Assembly: GCF_009834225.1 (NCBI RefSeq)
Contig: NZ_CP047176.1
Coordinates: forward strand, 3,534,001 to 3,598,000
DNA from: Rathayibacter sp. VKM Ac-2759
GTDB taxonomy: Bacteria; Actinomycetota; Actinomycetes; Actinomycetales; Microbacteriaceae
DNA length: 64,000 bases
Direction of reading: 5' to 3'
Position 1 is the stretch's first letter. Each line of letters starts with the position of its first letter. A model generated the notes under the pieces. The model was not told the origin of the DNA and ran no database searches. It saw only the letters and a list, made by a program, of their open reading frames with translations. The translations under genes and the position numbers were made by a program. Below, piece after piece: positions 1 through 7,401 of this stretch.

Positions 1-2
1 AC

Positions 3-1280
3 AACGGCGTCGGTGCGGAGTACCTGCCGGACGTCGAGAGCTACGTCGAGCCCGCGCTGGCACGCCTCACCGACTCCGTCGCCCTCCGCTTCGAGAACAG
101 CAGCTACGCCCTCTACGAGATCACGGACCAGCCGAAGGCCGATCGCGAGACGCTGCTGGTCGACTCGAGCTGGAAGAGCTACCTCGACCTGGTCTTCAGC
201 CGCCGCGATCTGAGCCGCTGCTACCGGTTCGAGTACACCCCCTACTTCGACCCGGCCTCCGTCGAGCCGGGCGAGACCGTGCACCTCCTGACCGACGACG
301 AGCAGACGTCGGCGCTCGACCTCTACCTCCTCGAGCATCCGGAGGCGGTCTCGGGGCCGGATACGCGGATGTTCGCGTTCAACCCCGACGTCGTGGCCTC
401 GAACTACTACCTCTCGCCGATGTTCCGGTCGTTCCTGCTCTTCTCGACGACCAAGTGGAACCGGACCGAGATGATCACGCCGGGGGTCTTCGGGACGCTC
501 AGGGGCTCCTTCATCGGCGTCCCGCGGGCGACGGAGTTCAGCGTCTCGGTGACGGTCGCCGAGCCCGGGAGGTACCGCGTCCTGATGCGCACGGCCGACA
601 CCGTCAACGCGCTCCGCATCACCTCGCCGTCGCTCGGCTACGACCGGACCGTCGAGCTGCGCTCGCCGCCCGAGAACGTCCAGCTCTTCCCCGCGGAGAC
701 CGTCTACGACACCGACCGCGTCGCCGTCGACGCCTCGAGCCTGTCGGTCGCCGATCTCGAGCGCGCCATCCCCGACGAGCTGGTCGCGGTGAACTCCGGC
801 TACAGCTTCCAGGACCTCGGAGTCGTCGACGCCGACGCCGGCACCCACACCTTCTCGATCGACAAGTCCGACAGCAACCCGATGCTCTTCGAGGGCATGA
901 TGCTGGTGCCCGAGGACGTCTACCGGAGCCTGTCCCTGCCGGCCGGGGTCGAGACGATCACCGACCCCGACACCCTCGAGTGCTCCGAGCGCACGGCGAG
1001 CACCGGCACGATCGACGGGTACGTCGACCCCGCCGCCAATCCGGCGAACGCGAACCTCACCCAGGACGAGCTCCTGAGCCTCGCGGCCGCCGACGTCCAG
1101 GATCTCGAGCCGCCCGAGGGGGGCGTGGTCGGATCGAGCTGGACCGGCCTGGCTCTGACCCTCCTGCTGCTGATCGTCAGCGGACTCGTCGTGCGCTGGC
1201 GATCGCGACTGCATCCGCTCGACGACGAGGACCCGACCGGACCCTCCCCGCGCCCCCCGACGAAGGAGCCCCCGACATGA
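3..1280 (+). CDS. C-terminal part of a large membrane protein, probably glycoconjugate-related (5' end outside window)
   Basis: The frame is open from the window edge, so the start lies upstream; 425 residues are visible. Most of the visible part is polar and beta-rich, with a carbohydrate-binding-like stretch (FSVSVTVAEPGRYRVLMRTA). It is followed by one hydrophobic membrane segment (LALTLLLLIVSGLVV) and a short basic, Pro-rich tail. This suggests a large extracytoplasmic domain anchored by a last helix, as in actinobacterial membrane glycosyltransferases or O-antigen-type proteins. The stop overlaps the next start by 4 nt (ATGA), so it is translationally coupled to a pyruvyl transferase, which supports a role in surface polysaccharide. 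The family cannot be fixed from the C-terminus alone. Confidence 0.6.
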   Translation, partial: NGVGAEYLPDVESYVEPALARLTDSVALRFENSSYALYEITDQPKADRETLLVDSSWKSYLDLVFSRRDLSRCYRFEYTPYFDPASVEPGETVHLLTDDEQTSALDLYLLEHPEAVSGPDTRMFAFNPDVVASNYYLSPMFRSFLLFSTTKWNRTEMITPGVFGTLRGSFIGVPRATEFSVSVTVAEPGRYRVLMRTADTVNALRITSPSLGYDRTVELRSPPENVQLFPAETVYDTDRVAVDASSLSVADLERAIPDELVAVNSGYSFQDLGVVDADAGTHTFSIDKSDSNPMLFEGMMLVPEDVYRSLSLPAGVETITDPDTLECSERTASTGTIDGYVDPAANPANANLTQDELLSLAAADVQDLEPPEGGVVGSSWTGLALTLLLLIVSGLVVRWRSRLHPLDDEDPTGPSPRPPTKEPPT

Positions 1281-2434
1281 CCTCGACCCCCCGCAGGATC
1301 GTGTTCCTCGGAACCCACGGTCAGCACAACATCGGCGACGAGCTGCTGCTCGAGACGTTCCTGACCCGCCTGGGCAGCGAGCACCGCTACGTGGTCAACA
1401 GCTACGACCCCGACGGCACCCGGCGGCAGCTCGGCGACCGCTTCGACGTCGAGGTCATCGACACCGCACGCGATCGCATCCTCCTCCTGCGGCGCCTGCT
1501 CACCTGCGATCTGCTGTGCTTCGGAGGCGGCAGCATCGTGAAGGAGCTCTACGCCTCGACCGGCCGGCACCGCCACTCGACCCTCCTGATGCTCCTGGGC
1601 GTGGTCACCTTCGCGCACCTCGTCGCGCGCAGGCCGATCGCGATGCTGCACATCGGAGTCGGTCCGCTCCGGACGCGGCTCGGACGACGGCTCGCCCGGA
1701 CGATCCTCAAGCAGGTCGACGAGCTCACCGTGCGCGACGGGCTCTCGCTCGAGACCTGCCGGAGGATCGGGGTCGACGCCGCCCGCGTGCCCGACGCCGT
1801 GTTCTCGCACGACCGCGCCGACCTGCTCCCGGGAACGCCGCCGGACGCGGTGCGGGGCGAGCGGCTCCGCATCGCCCTGAACCTCAACATCGACATCGAG
1901 GCGCCCGAGCGCTGGGAGCCCTTCCTCGACGCTCTCGCGGCCGCCCTCCTCGCGGTCGGGGCCCAGCGGCCGATCGAGCTGCACGCTCTGCCGATGCAGA
2001 TCGGCTTCAAGGCCCGCGACGACGCCGAGGTGCTCGACGCGTTCGCCGCCCGCGTGCCCGATCTGCCGTTCGTGCGGCACCGGCCCGGCGACGCCGCCGC
2101 CGTGGCGCGGATCCTCGAGGACTGCGACGCGCTCGTCGGCGAGCGGCTGCACGCGGTCGTCCTCGCCTCCGTGCTCGGGGTGCCGTCGTACGTGCTGGCG
2201 TACGACGTGAAGGTCCGCGAGCTCGTCTCGATCCTCGGGCTCGACGAGTGGAGCGTGGACATCAACCGGCCGTTCGACCCCGGAGTGCTGAGCGAGAGGC
2301 TCGTCGCCCTGCTCGACCGGCGCGCTGCGGTGTCGGAGTCGGTCGCGGCCCGCGCCGACGAGCTCCGCGGCGAGACCCTCGCCGCCTTCACCGCGGCGCG
2401 AGCCTGGATCGACTCCGCCGGCGGGACCGCGTGA
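1277..2434 (+). CDS. polysaccharide pyruvyl transferase family protein
   Basis: 385 residues, normal length for the WcaK/CsaB family. The N-terminal GTHGQHNIGDELLLE segment, the glycine-rich FGGGSIVKEL near residue 80, MLHIGVGPLR near 125 and the C-terminal GERLHAVVLASVLGVP near 288 are the hallmark blocks of the family. Family members transfer pyruvate from phosphoenolpyruvate as a ketal onto sugars of exopolysaccharide or cell-wall polymer; the acceptor cannot be read from sequence. The ATG overlaps the upstream stop by 4 nt, so it forms an operon with the membrane protein before it. Confidence 0.8.
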   Translation: MTSTPRRIVFLGTHGQHNIGDELLLETFLTRLGSEHRYVVNSYDPDGTRRQLGDRFDVEVIDTARDRILLLRRLLTCDLLCFGGGSIVKELYASTGRHRHSTLLMLLGVVTFAHLVARRPIAMLHIGVGPLRTRLGRRLARTILKQVDELTVRDGLSLETCRRIGVDAARVPDAVFSHDRADLLPGTPPDAVRGERLRIALNLNIDIEAPERWEPFLDALAAALLAVGAQRPIELHALPMQIGFKARDDAEVLDAFAARVPDLPFVRHRPGDAAAVARILEDCDALVGERLHAVVLASVLGVPSYVLAYDVKVRELVSILGLDEWSVDINRPFDPGVLSERLVALLDRRAAVSESVAARADELRGETLAAFTAARAWIDSAGGTA

Positions 2435-2610
2435 GGCCGCCCGCCTCCGGAGCAGCCCTTCCCGACAGCTGTGGGAGTACCGAGACGCATTCGTTGTCTT
2501 CCGGCCGCCGCGGCGCGTCCGCCATCCGCCAGTATCAGCACGTGGGGGCGCATCGCCCCCGTCTCATGGGGAAGCCGGGCCGCGACGAGCGCCCGGAGGA
2601 AGCAGGACTC

Positions 2611-4095
2611 GTGCGTACAGCGCGACGGCGCCGCAGCGCCACCGTCATCACCACCGCCGCACTGCTGGGGGCGCTCGCGTTCCCGTCAGCCGCGATCGCG
2701 ACCGAGCTCACCGGAGCCTCCGTCGCCGAACCGACCGCGACCGCGGAGCCGACCGCGACCGCGGAACCGACCGCGACTCCGACCGCGACTCCGACCGCGA
2801 CTCCGACGCCGAGCGCTCCGGAGCCGACGACGGAGCCCACCGCGACGCCCGCACCCGCCGCACCCGCCGCCGCGGCCCCCGTCCTCTCGCTGCCGCGGAC
2901 CGCCTTCGAGGCCGGATCCCCGCGGCTGGAGGACTTCGACGCCTCGAGCTGGGGCGACGGCATCGACGCCGCTGCCACCGGTTTCGCCCCCGGCACGGTC
3001 GTCGTCGTCACCCTGATGGACGGCCCCGCGGTCGAGGCCCGGACCACCGTCGTCGCCTCGGCGACCGGCGAGGCGATCCTCACCGACTGGCTGCCGGCGT
3101 TCGCCGACGGCCCGTCGGCCGGCACCTCCGTCTACCCGCACCTCCCCCGGACGGGCGAGCAGATCACGGTCGTCGCCGACGGCCTCGACGCCGACGGCGC
3201 TCCGATCGTCTCGAACGCTGTCCCGCTGACGATCACGCAGCCGGACGCCTCGATCGACTTCCTCTTCGCCGAGGACGGCTCGCCGTTCGCCGCGGGCGCC
3301 GAGGTCAGGGTCTCGCTCTTCCGCGTCTACGGAACGGTCGCCGCTGTCCGCGGCTTCGACCGCGACGAGACCGTCGAGCTGACCCTCACCGCGCCCGACG
3401 GCAGCGTCTCGGCGCTCCCCGCCGACTTCGCGCAGCCGCTCTACGGCGAGACCTCCGGGCCCCTGGACGAGAGCACCATGGCGGACCAGCTCGGCACCTT
3501 CACCGTGACGGCGGTCGGCACCACGAGCGGTCGCTCCGTGTCCTCGTCGCTGGTCCAGGTCGGCGACCAGCCGGGCATGCTCATCTGGCCCCGCGGCGCC
3601 GCGTTCGAGGCGCCTCCCGCCGACGGCCAGCCCACCAGCGGAGGAGCGGTCTGGGGCTTCGGTGCCGGCGAGTCCGTCGCCGTGAGCGTCTACTCGACCG
3701 ACGGGGTGCGCCAGCGCCTCGCCGACGGCGGCACCCGCCTCCGCTACAGCGCCGACGCCGTCGGCTGGAGCACGATCGCGATCGGCGCGTACCCGCTCGC
3801 CGACCCGCGCGCCGAGGTCTACTGCGTCGTCGCGCTCGGCGAGTCGACCGGTCGCACGGCCAGCACCTCGTACGACTACTCGCTGACCGAGGAGGACCAG
3901 ATCGCGAAGAGCGCCGACTGCACGGCGGCCGAGGCGGCCGCTCACGGTGGCACGACGAGCGGTGGCACGACGGGAGCCGGCACGAAGCCCGTCCTCGCCA
4001 CGACCGGCGTCTCGCCCGGTGAGCCGCTCGCCCTGGCCGCCGTCGGCGTCCTCGGCGGTCTCGCGCTGCTGCTCACCCGCCGTCGCCGCGCGTAG
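2611..4095 (+). CDS. sortase-anchored surface protein with Pro/Thr-rich stalk (LATTG signal)
   Basis: 494 residues from the GTG start. I chose GTG at 2611 because GGAGGA lies 10 nt upstream and the product then begins with a textbook signal peptide: basic VRTARRRR, a hydrophobic core and an AIA cleavage region near residue 30. An ATG at 2566 in the same frame has no ribosome site. A Pro-Thr-Ala stalk with repeated PTAT units covers about residues 35-85, followed by a Ser/Thr/Asp-rich ectodomain with no recognised domain. The C-terminus has the LATTG sorting motif (462-466), a hydrophobic span and TRRRRA. LAxTG is the form recognised by actinobacterial class E sortases. No sortase gene lies nearby. 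Confidence 0.75.
   Translation: MRTARRRRSATVITTAALLGALAFPSAAIATELTGASVAEPTATAEPTATAEPTATPTATPTATPTPSAPEPTTEPTATPAPAAPAAAAPVLSLPRTAFEAGSPRLEDFDASSWGDGIDAAATGFAPGTVVVVTLMDGPAVEARTTVVASATGEAILTDWLPAFADGPSAGTSVYPHLPRTGEQITVVADGLDADGAPIVSNAVPLTITQPDASIDFLFAEDGSPFAAGAEVRVSLFRVYGTVAAVRGFDRDETVELTLTAPDGSVSALPADFAQPLYGETSGPLDESTMADQLGTFTVTAVGTTSGRSVSSSLVQVGDQPGMLIWPRGAAFEAPPADGQPTSGGAVWGFGAGESVAVSVYSTDGVRQRLADGGTRLRYSADAVGWSTIAIGAYPLADPRAEVYCVVALGESTGRTASTSYDYSLTEEDQIAKSADCTAAEAAAHGGTTSGGTTGAGTKPVLATTGVSPGEPLALAAVGVLGGLALLLTRRRRA
2725..2815 (+). repeat. 12-bp tandem coding repeat (PTAT units)
   Basis: Several tandem copies of a roughly 12-bp unit (CCGACCGCGACT and close variants) encode the Pro-Thr-Ala-Thr/Glu stalk of the surface protein. 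Such units can change copy number by slippage without breaking the frame. Confidence 0.6.
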
Positions 4096-4105
4096 CGGAG
4101 GCGGA

Positions 4106-4137
4106 GGGGCCCGCGACCGACCGGCGCGGGCCCCTTT
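4106..4137 (+). terminator. rho-independent terminator after the LATTG surface protein
   Basis: A perfect 10-bp GC stem (4106-4115 with 4125-4134) and a 9-nt loop are followed by TTT. It begins 11 bases after the surface-protein stop. Confidence 0.8.
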
Positions 4138-4168
4138 CGGGATCTCGCCTGCTGAGGCGAGCATGCGA

Positions 4169-4174
4169 CATAAT
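4169..4174 (+). promoter_or_regulatory. -10 box of a leaderless promoter
   Basis: CATAAT is followed by exactly 6 nt and then the ATG at 4181, so the transcript should start on or beside the start codon. There is no Shine-Dalgarno sequence before this ATG and no clear -35 box. Confidence 0.55.
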
Positions 4175-4180
4175 GCGCCT

Positions 4181-4486
4181 ATGAGCAAGAAGATTGACGC
4201 GGCTCACCGCGCGCTGGTAAAGGCACTCGACAAGCACGCCTCCCTCGTCACCGACAAGGAGTCGAGCCAGCGCAAGGTCGAGCGGGCGGCCGCCGAGCTG
4301 CGCAGCGCCGCGAAGGCGTACTCCGCGCTCGTCTCGGCCCGCACGGGCACGGCGAGCCCCCTCGCCGACATCGCGGACCCGCGGCTCGACCCGCCGACGA
4401 TCGCCTCGCTCCGCGCCGAGCGCGACGCGATCGCGACGAGGCTCGCGCGCCACGAGGCCGCCGAGGCGCAGTCGCTCGCCGGCTGA
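4181..4486 (+). CDS. small helical (coiled-coil-like) hypothetical protein
   Basis: 101 residues, rich in Ala, Lys, Arg and Glu. Two long amphipathic helices (about residues 5-52 and 70-98) are joined by a Pro/Asp linker (DPRLDPP). There is no signal peptide or membrane segment, so it is probably cytoplasmic. I do not recognise a family. The start is placed at 4181 because a -10 box ends 6 nt upstream (leaderless); an ATG at 4163 would lie before that promoter. It stands alone between a terminator and the metQ promoter region. Confidence 0.6.
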   Translation: MSKKIDAAHRALVKALDKHASLVTDKESSQRKVERAAAELRSAAKAYSALVSARTGTASPLADIADPRLDPPTIASLRAERDAIATRLARHEAAEAQSLAG

Positions 4487-4540
4487 CCCCTCCGAGTCGC
4501 TCTGTTACGGGCGTGTTTCGTGCGCCGTCGCGCGGCTGCG

Positions 4541-4546
4541 TAGCGT
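4541..4546 (+). promoter_or_regulatory. possible -10 box for metQNI
   Basis: TAGCGT fits TANNNT and is the best candidate in the 178-bp gap before metQ. No good -35 lies 17 bp upstream, so the call is weak. It would give an untranslated leader of about 115 nt. Confidence 0.3.
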
Positions 4547-4634
4547 GGTCTCCGGGATCCGCGCAGTCGCGGCGTCGTGCGACCGAGGCCGGTCGCAGCG
4601 CCGGCGGTGACCGAGTACCGCCCGGGCGACGCAC

Positions 4635-4657
4635 GGATCCTCTCCACGGAAGGATCC
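4635..4657 (+). promoter_or_regulatory. stem-loop over the metQ ribosome binding site
   Basis: GGATCCT (4635-4641) pairs perfectly with AGGATCC (4651-4657) around a 9-nt loop. The GGAAGGA ribosome site (4648-4654) lies partly in the loop and partly in the 3' arm, 11 nt before the metQ ATG. Folding could limit ribosome access; this is inference. Confidence 0.4.
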
Positions 4658-4665
4658 ACCACAGC

Positions 4666-5550
4666 ATGTCCCTGCGCAGCACCCTCCTCGCGACCACCGC
4701 GATCACCGCCTCCGCTCTCCTCCTCGCCGGCTGCTCGTCCGCCGCGTCGGGCGACGACGACGCCGTCCGCATCGGCGTCGTCGGCGCGAGCGACCCGTAC
4801 TGGGCCACCTACGAGAAGGCCGCGGAGGACGAGGGGATCGACGTCGAGATCGTCGACTTCACCGACTACAACCAGCCCAACCCGGCGCTGACCGAGGGCG
4901 AGATCGACCTCAACCAGTTCCAGCACCTGGTCTACCTCTCGCAGTACAACACCTCGGCCGACGCCGACCTCGTGCCGATCGGCGCGACCGCGATCTACCC
5001 GCTCGGGCTCTACTCCACGCAGTACGACAGCGTCGACGACATCCCCGAGGGCGCGACGGTCGCCGTGCCCGACGACGCGAGCAACCAGGCGCGCGGGCTC
5101 CTCGTGCTCCAGTCCGCCGGCCTCATCGAGCTGAAGGACGGCGGCAGCATCCTCTCCAGCGTCGACGACGTCGACACCTCGTCGTCGAAGGTCGAGGTCA
5201 CCGCGCTCGACGCCGCGCTGACCGCGACCTCGCTGCCCGACGTGGCCGCCGCGATCGTGAACAACGACTACCTCGAGGGCGCCGGCCTCGCCGCCTCCGA
5301 CGCGATCGCCGAGGACGACCCGAGCGACCCCAACGCGATCCCCTACGTCAACGTCTTCGCGGCGCGCTCCGAGGACGCCGACAACGAGACCTACGGGAAG
5401 CTCGTCGAGATCTACCAGAACACGCAGGCGGTGCTCGACGGCGTCTCGGAGCAGTCCGGCGGCACCGCGATCTTCGTGAAGACGCCCGCCGAGGAGCTGC
5501 AGTCCACGCTCGAGACCGTCGAGAAGGACACCGCCTCGCAGGCCGGCTGA
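4666..5550 (+). CDS. metQ: methionine ABC transporter substrate-binding lipoprotein MetQ
   Basis: 294 residues. A lipoprotein signal ends in LLLAGC with Cys23 as the lipidation site. The body matches the NlpA/MetQ family: IGVVGASDPYW at the start of the mature protein, then the conserved FTDYNQPNPAL and DLNQFQH segments that form the methionine pocket. Length is close to the family norm (about 270-290). GGAAGGA precedes the ATG by 11 nt. It is first in a metQ-metN-metI operon, 39 nt before metN. Role: binds methionine outside the membrane and delivers it to MetNI. Confidence 0.9.
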   Translation: MSLRSTLLATTAITASALLLAGCSSAASGDDDAVRIGVVGASDPYWATYEKAAEDEGIDVEIVDFTDYNQPNPALTEGEIDLNQFQHLVYLSQYNTSADADLVPIGATAIYPLGLYSTQYDSVDDIPEGATVAVPDDASNQARGLLVLQSAGLIELKDGGSILSSVDDVDTSSSKVEVTALDAALTATSLPDVAAAIVNNDYLEGAGLAASDAIAEDDPSDPNAIPYVNVFAARSEDADNETYGKLVEIYQNTQAVLDGVSEQSGGTAIFVKTPAEELQSTLETVEKDTASQAG

Positions 5551-5589
5551 CCCTCCCTCCCCCGCGCGACCAGGAAAGAGAGCAGCGCT

Positions 5590-6630
5590 GTGACGCTCAT
5601 CAGGCTCACCGATGTGAGCAAGACCTATCCGCCGACGTCGCGCGGGGGCGCGAGCGCCGTGGCCGTGGACGGCGTCAGCCTCGAGATCGAGGCGGGCGAC
5701 GTCTACGGCGTCATCGGCTACTCGGGCGCCGGCAAGAGCACGCTCGCGCGGCTCATCAACGCCCTCGAGCCCGCGACGAGCGGGAGCATCGAGATCGACG
5801 GGCGCGAGATCGTCGGACTCCCCGAGCGGGAGCTGCGGCGCCTCCGCCTCGGGATCGGCATGATCTTCCAGCAGTTCAACCTGTTCGGCTCGAAGACGGT
5901 GTGGCAGAACGTCGCCTACCCGCTGCAGGTCGCCGGCACGCCGCGAGCCGAGCTGCGCGCGCGGGTCGACGAGATGCTCCGCTTCGTCGGACTCTCGGAG
6001 AAGGCGCGCAGCCACCCCGAGCAGCTCTCGGGCGGGCAGAAGCAGCGCGTCGGCATCGCCCGCGCCCTCGCCGCCTCGCCGCGCATCCTCCTCGCCGACG
6101 AGGCCACCAGCGCCCTCGACCCCGACACCACGGGCGAGGTCCTGGCGCTCCTGCGGCGCATCAACGAGGAGCTCGGCGTCACCATCGTCGTGATCACGCA
6201 CGAGATGGACGTCGTGCAGCAGCTCGCGACGAAGGTCGCCGTGATGGAGGCGGGGCGCGTCGTCGAGCGCGGCCCCGTCTTCGACGTCTTCTCGGCCCCG
6301 CAGCAGCCGGTGACCCGGCGCTTCGTCTCGACCGTCGTCCGCTCGGTCCCCTCCGCGGCGGAGGCGGCGGTGCTGCGCGAGCGCCACCGCGGCCGCCTGG
6401 TCACCCTGTCGTTCTCGGACGACTCCGCCTCGCAGGGCGAGGTCTTCGCCGAGATCGCCCGGGCCGGCGTGCCGCTCGAGCTCGTCTACGGAGGCATCAC
6501 CGACGTCCGCGGGCGCGCCTTCGGCCACCTCACCGTCGCCCTCGACGCCCCCGACGACACCGTCGACCCCCTGCTGGCCCGCCTCGGCGGCCGCATCACC
6601 CTCACGGAGGTGCCCGCATGGACGCGCTGA
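5590..6630 (+). CDS. metN: methionine ABC transporter ATP-binding protein MetN
   Basis: 346 residues from a GTG start with AGGAAAGAG just upstream. It carries all nucleotide-binding motifs: Walker A GYSGAGKST near residue 47, signature LSGGQKQRV, Walker B ILLADEATSALD and the switch His in VITHEMD. The last ~80 residues form the NIL domain, which senses intracellular methionine and shuts the transporter down (trans-inhibition); its presence separates MetN from other importer ATPases. The last ~20 codons lie in the first copy of a 65-bp tandem duplication, but the frame and stop are intact, so the protein looks complete. Confidence 0.92.
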   Translation: MTLIRLTDVSKTYPPTSRGGASAVAVDGVSLEIEAGDVYGVIGYSGAGKSTLARLINALEPATSGSIEIDGREIVGLPERELRRLRLGIGMIFQQFNLFGSKTVWQNVAYPLQVAGTPRAELRARVDEMLRFVGLSEKARSHPEQLSGGQKQRVGIARALAASPRILLADEATSALDPDTTGEVLALLRRINEELGVTIVVITHEMDVVQQLATKVAVMEAGRVVERGPVFDVFSAPQQPVTRRFVSTVVRSVPSAAEAAVLRERHRGRLVTLSFSDDSASQGEVFAEIARAGVPLELVYGGITDVRGRAFGHLTVALDAPDDTVDPLLARLGGRITLTEVPAWTR

Positions 6631-6696
6631 TCCCCCTGCTGGCCCGCCTCGGCGGCCGCATCACCCTCACGGAGGTGCCCGCATGGACGCGCTGAT
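6567..6696 (+). repeat. perfect 65-bp tandem duplication at the metN-metI junction
   Basis: Copy 1 is 6567-6631 and copy 2 is 6632-6696, identical base for base. Both copies begin with the 10-mer CCCCCTGCTG, and a third copy of that 10-mer follows copy 2 at 6697-6706. This is the mark of slippage or recombination between two short direct repeats. The unit carries the 3' end of metN and the original metI start. Confidence 0.95.
6618..6695 (+). CDS. 25-codon bridging ORF created by the duplication
   Basis: The former metI ATG in copy 1 (6618) now opens a 25-residue frame. It starts like MetI (MDALIPLL), runs on out of frame as the MetN C-terminal sequence (TLTEVPAWTR) and stops at 6693-6695. 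It overlaps the metN stop by 13 nt at its start and the true metI ATG by 13 nt at its end, so it could pass ribosomes from metN to metI. Whether it is translated is not known. Confidence 0.4.
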   Translation: MDALIPLLARLGGRITLTEVPAWTR

Positions 6697-7342
6697 CCCC
6701 CTGCTGCCCAAGCTCGGCGAGGCCACCGGCCAGACGCTCTACATCGTTGCGCTCAGCCTCCTGTTCGGCGGGCTCGGCGGGCTCGTGATCGGGCTGGGCC
6801 TCGCGCTCACCCGCGGCGGAGCGCTCTTCGCGAACCGGTTCGTCCACGGCCTGCTGAACGTGATCGTCAACGTCTTCCGGCCGATCCCGTTCATCATCTT
6901 CATCGCCGCCGCGCAGCCCCTCGCGCGACTCGTGGTCGGCTCGGGCATCGGCACCGACGCAATCGTGTTCACGCTGTCGCTGGCCGCGGCCTTCGGCATC
7001 GGGCGGATCGTCGAGCAGAACCTGCTGACGGTCGGCCCCGGCGTGATCGAGGCCGCGCGCTCGGTCGGCGCGAGCCGCCTCCGGATCGTGCGCACCGTGC
7101 TGCTGCCCGAGGCGCTCGGGCCGCTGATCCTCGGCTACACCTTCGTCTTCGTCGCGATCGTCGACATGTCGGCGGTCGCCGGGTACATCGGAGCGGGCGG
7201 TCTCGGCACCTTCGCGATCCAGTACGGCTACCGGCAGTTCGAGCCGGTGGTCACCTGGGCGGCCGTGCTCGTCATCATCGTGATCGTGCAGGTCGTGCAG
7301 CTGCTCGGCAACGTGCTGGCCCGCCGCGTGCTGCGGCGCTGA
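6683..7342 (+). CDS. metI: methionine ABC transporter permease MetI
   Basis: 219 residues with about five membrane segments, the usual MetI size. The cytoplasmic coupling loop reads GVIEAARSVGASRLRIVRTVLLPEAL, which contains the EAA motif that contacts MetN, and NVFRPIPFIIF is the conserved early MetI segment. The start is the ATG in the second copy of the 65-bp duplication; the copy-1 ATG gives only a 25-codon frame. The gene ends 8 bases before a bidirectional terminator. Confidence 0.9.
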   Translation: MDALIPLLPKLGEATGQTLYIVALSLLFGGLGGLVIGLGLALTRGGALFANRFVHGLLNVIVNVFRPIPFIIFIAAAQPLARLVVGSGIGTDAIVFTLSLAAAFGIGRIVEQNLLTVGPGVIEAARSVGASRLRIVRTVLLPEALGPLILGYTFVFVAIVDMSAVAGYIGAGGLGTFAIQYGYRQFEPVVTWAAVLVIIVIVQVVQLLGNVLARRVLRR

Positions 7343-7350
7343 CCCAGAGA

Positions 7351-7392
7351 AGAGGCCGGACGCCACGGGTCCTCCCATGGCGTCCGGCCTCT
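7351..7392. terminator. bidirectional terminator between metI and the DEAD-box gene
   Basis: A perfect 15-bp stem (7351-7365 with 7378-7392) and a 12-nt loop lie between two convergent genes. Purine-rich sequence precedes the stem and CTT follows it. It can serve both strands. Confidence 0.8.
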
Positions 7393-7401
7393 CTTCCGGC
7401 G

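Noticed and set aside
4487..4665. SAM riboswitch before metQ
   Set aside because: I could not lay out the conserved core of SAM-I, SAM-II or SAM-IV in this leader; only a local hairpin is supported.
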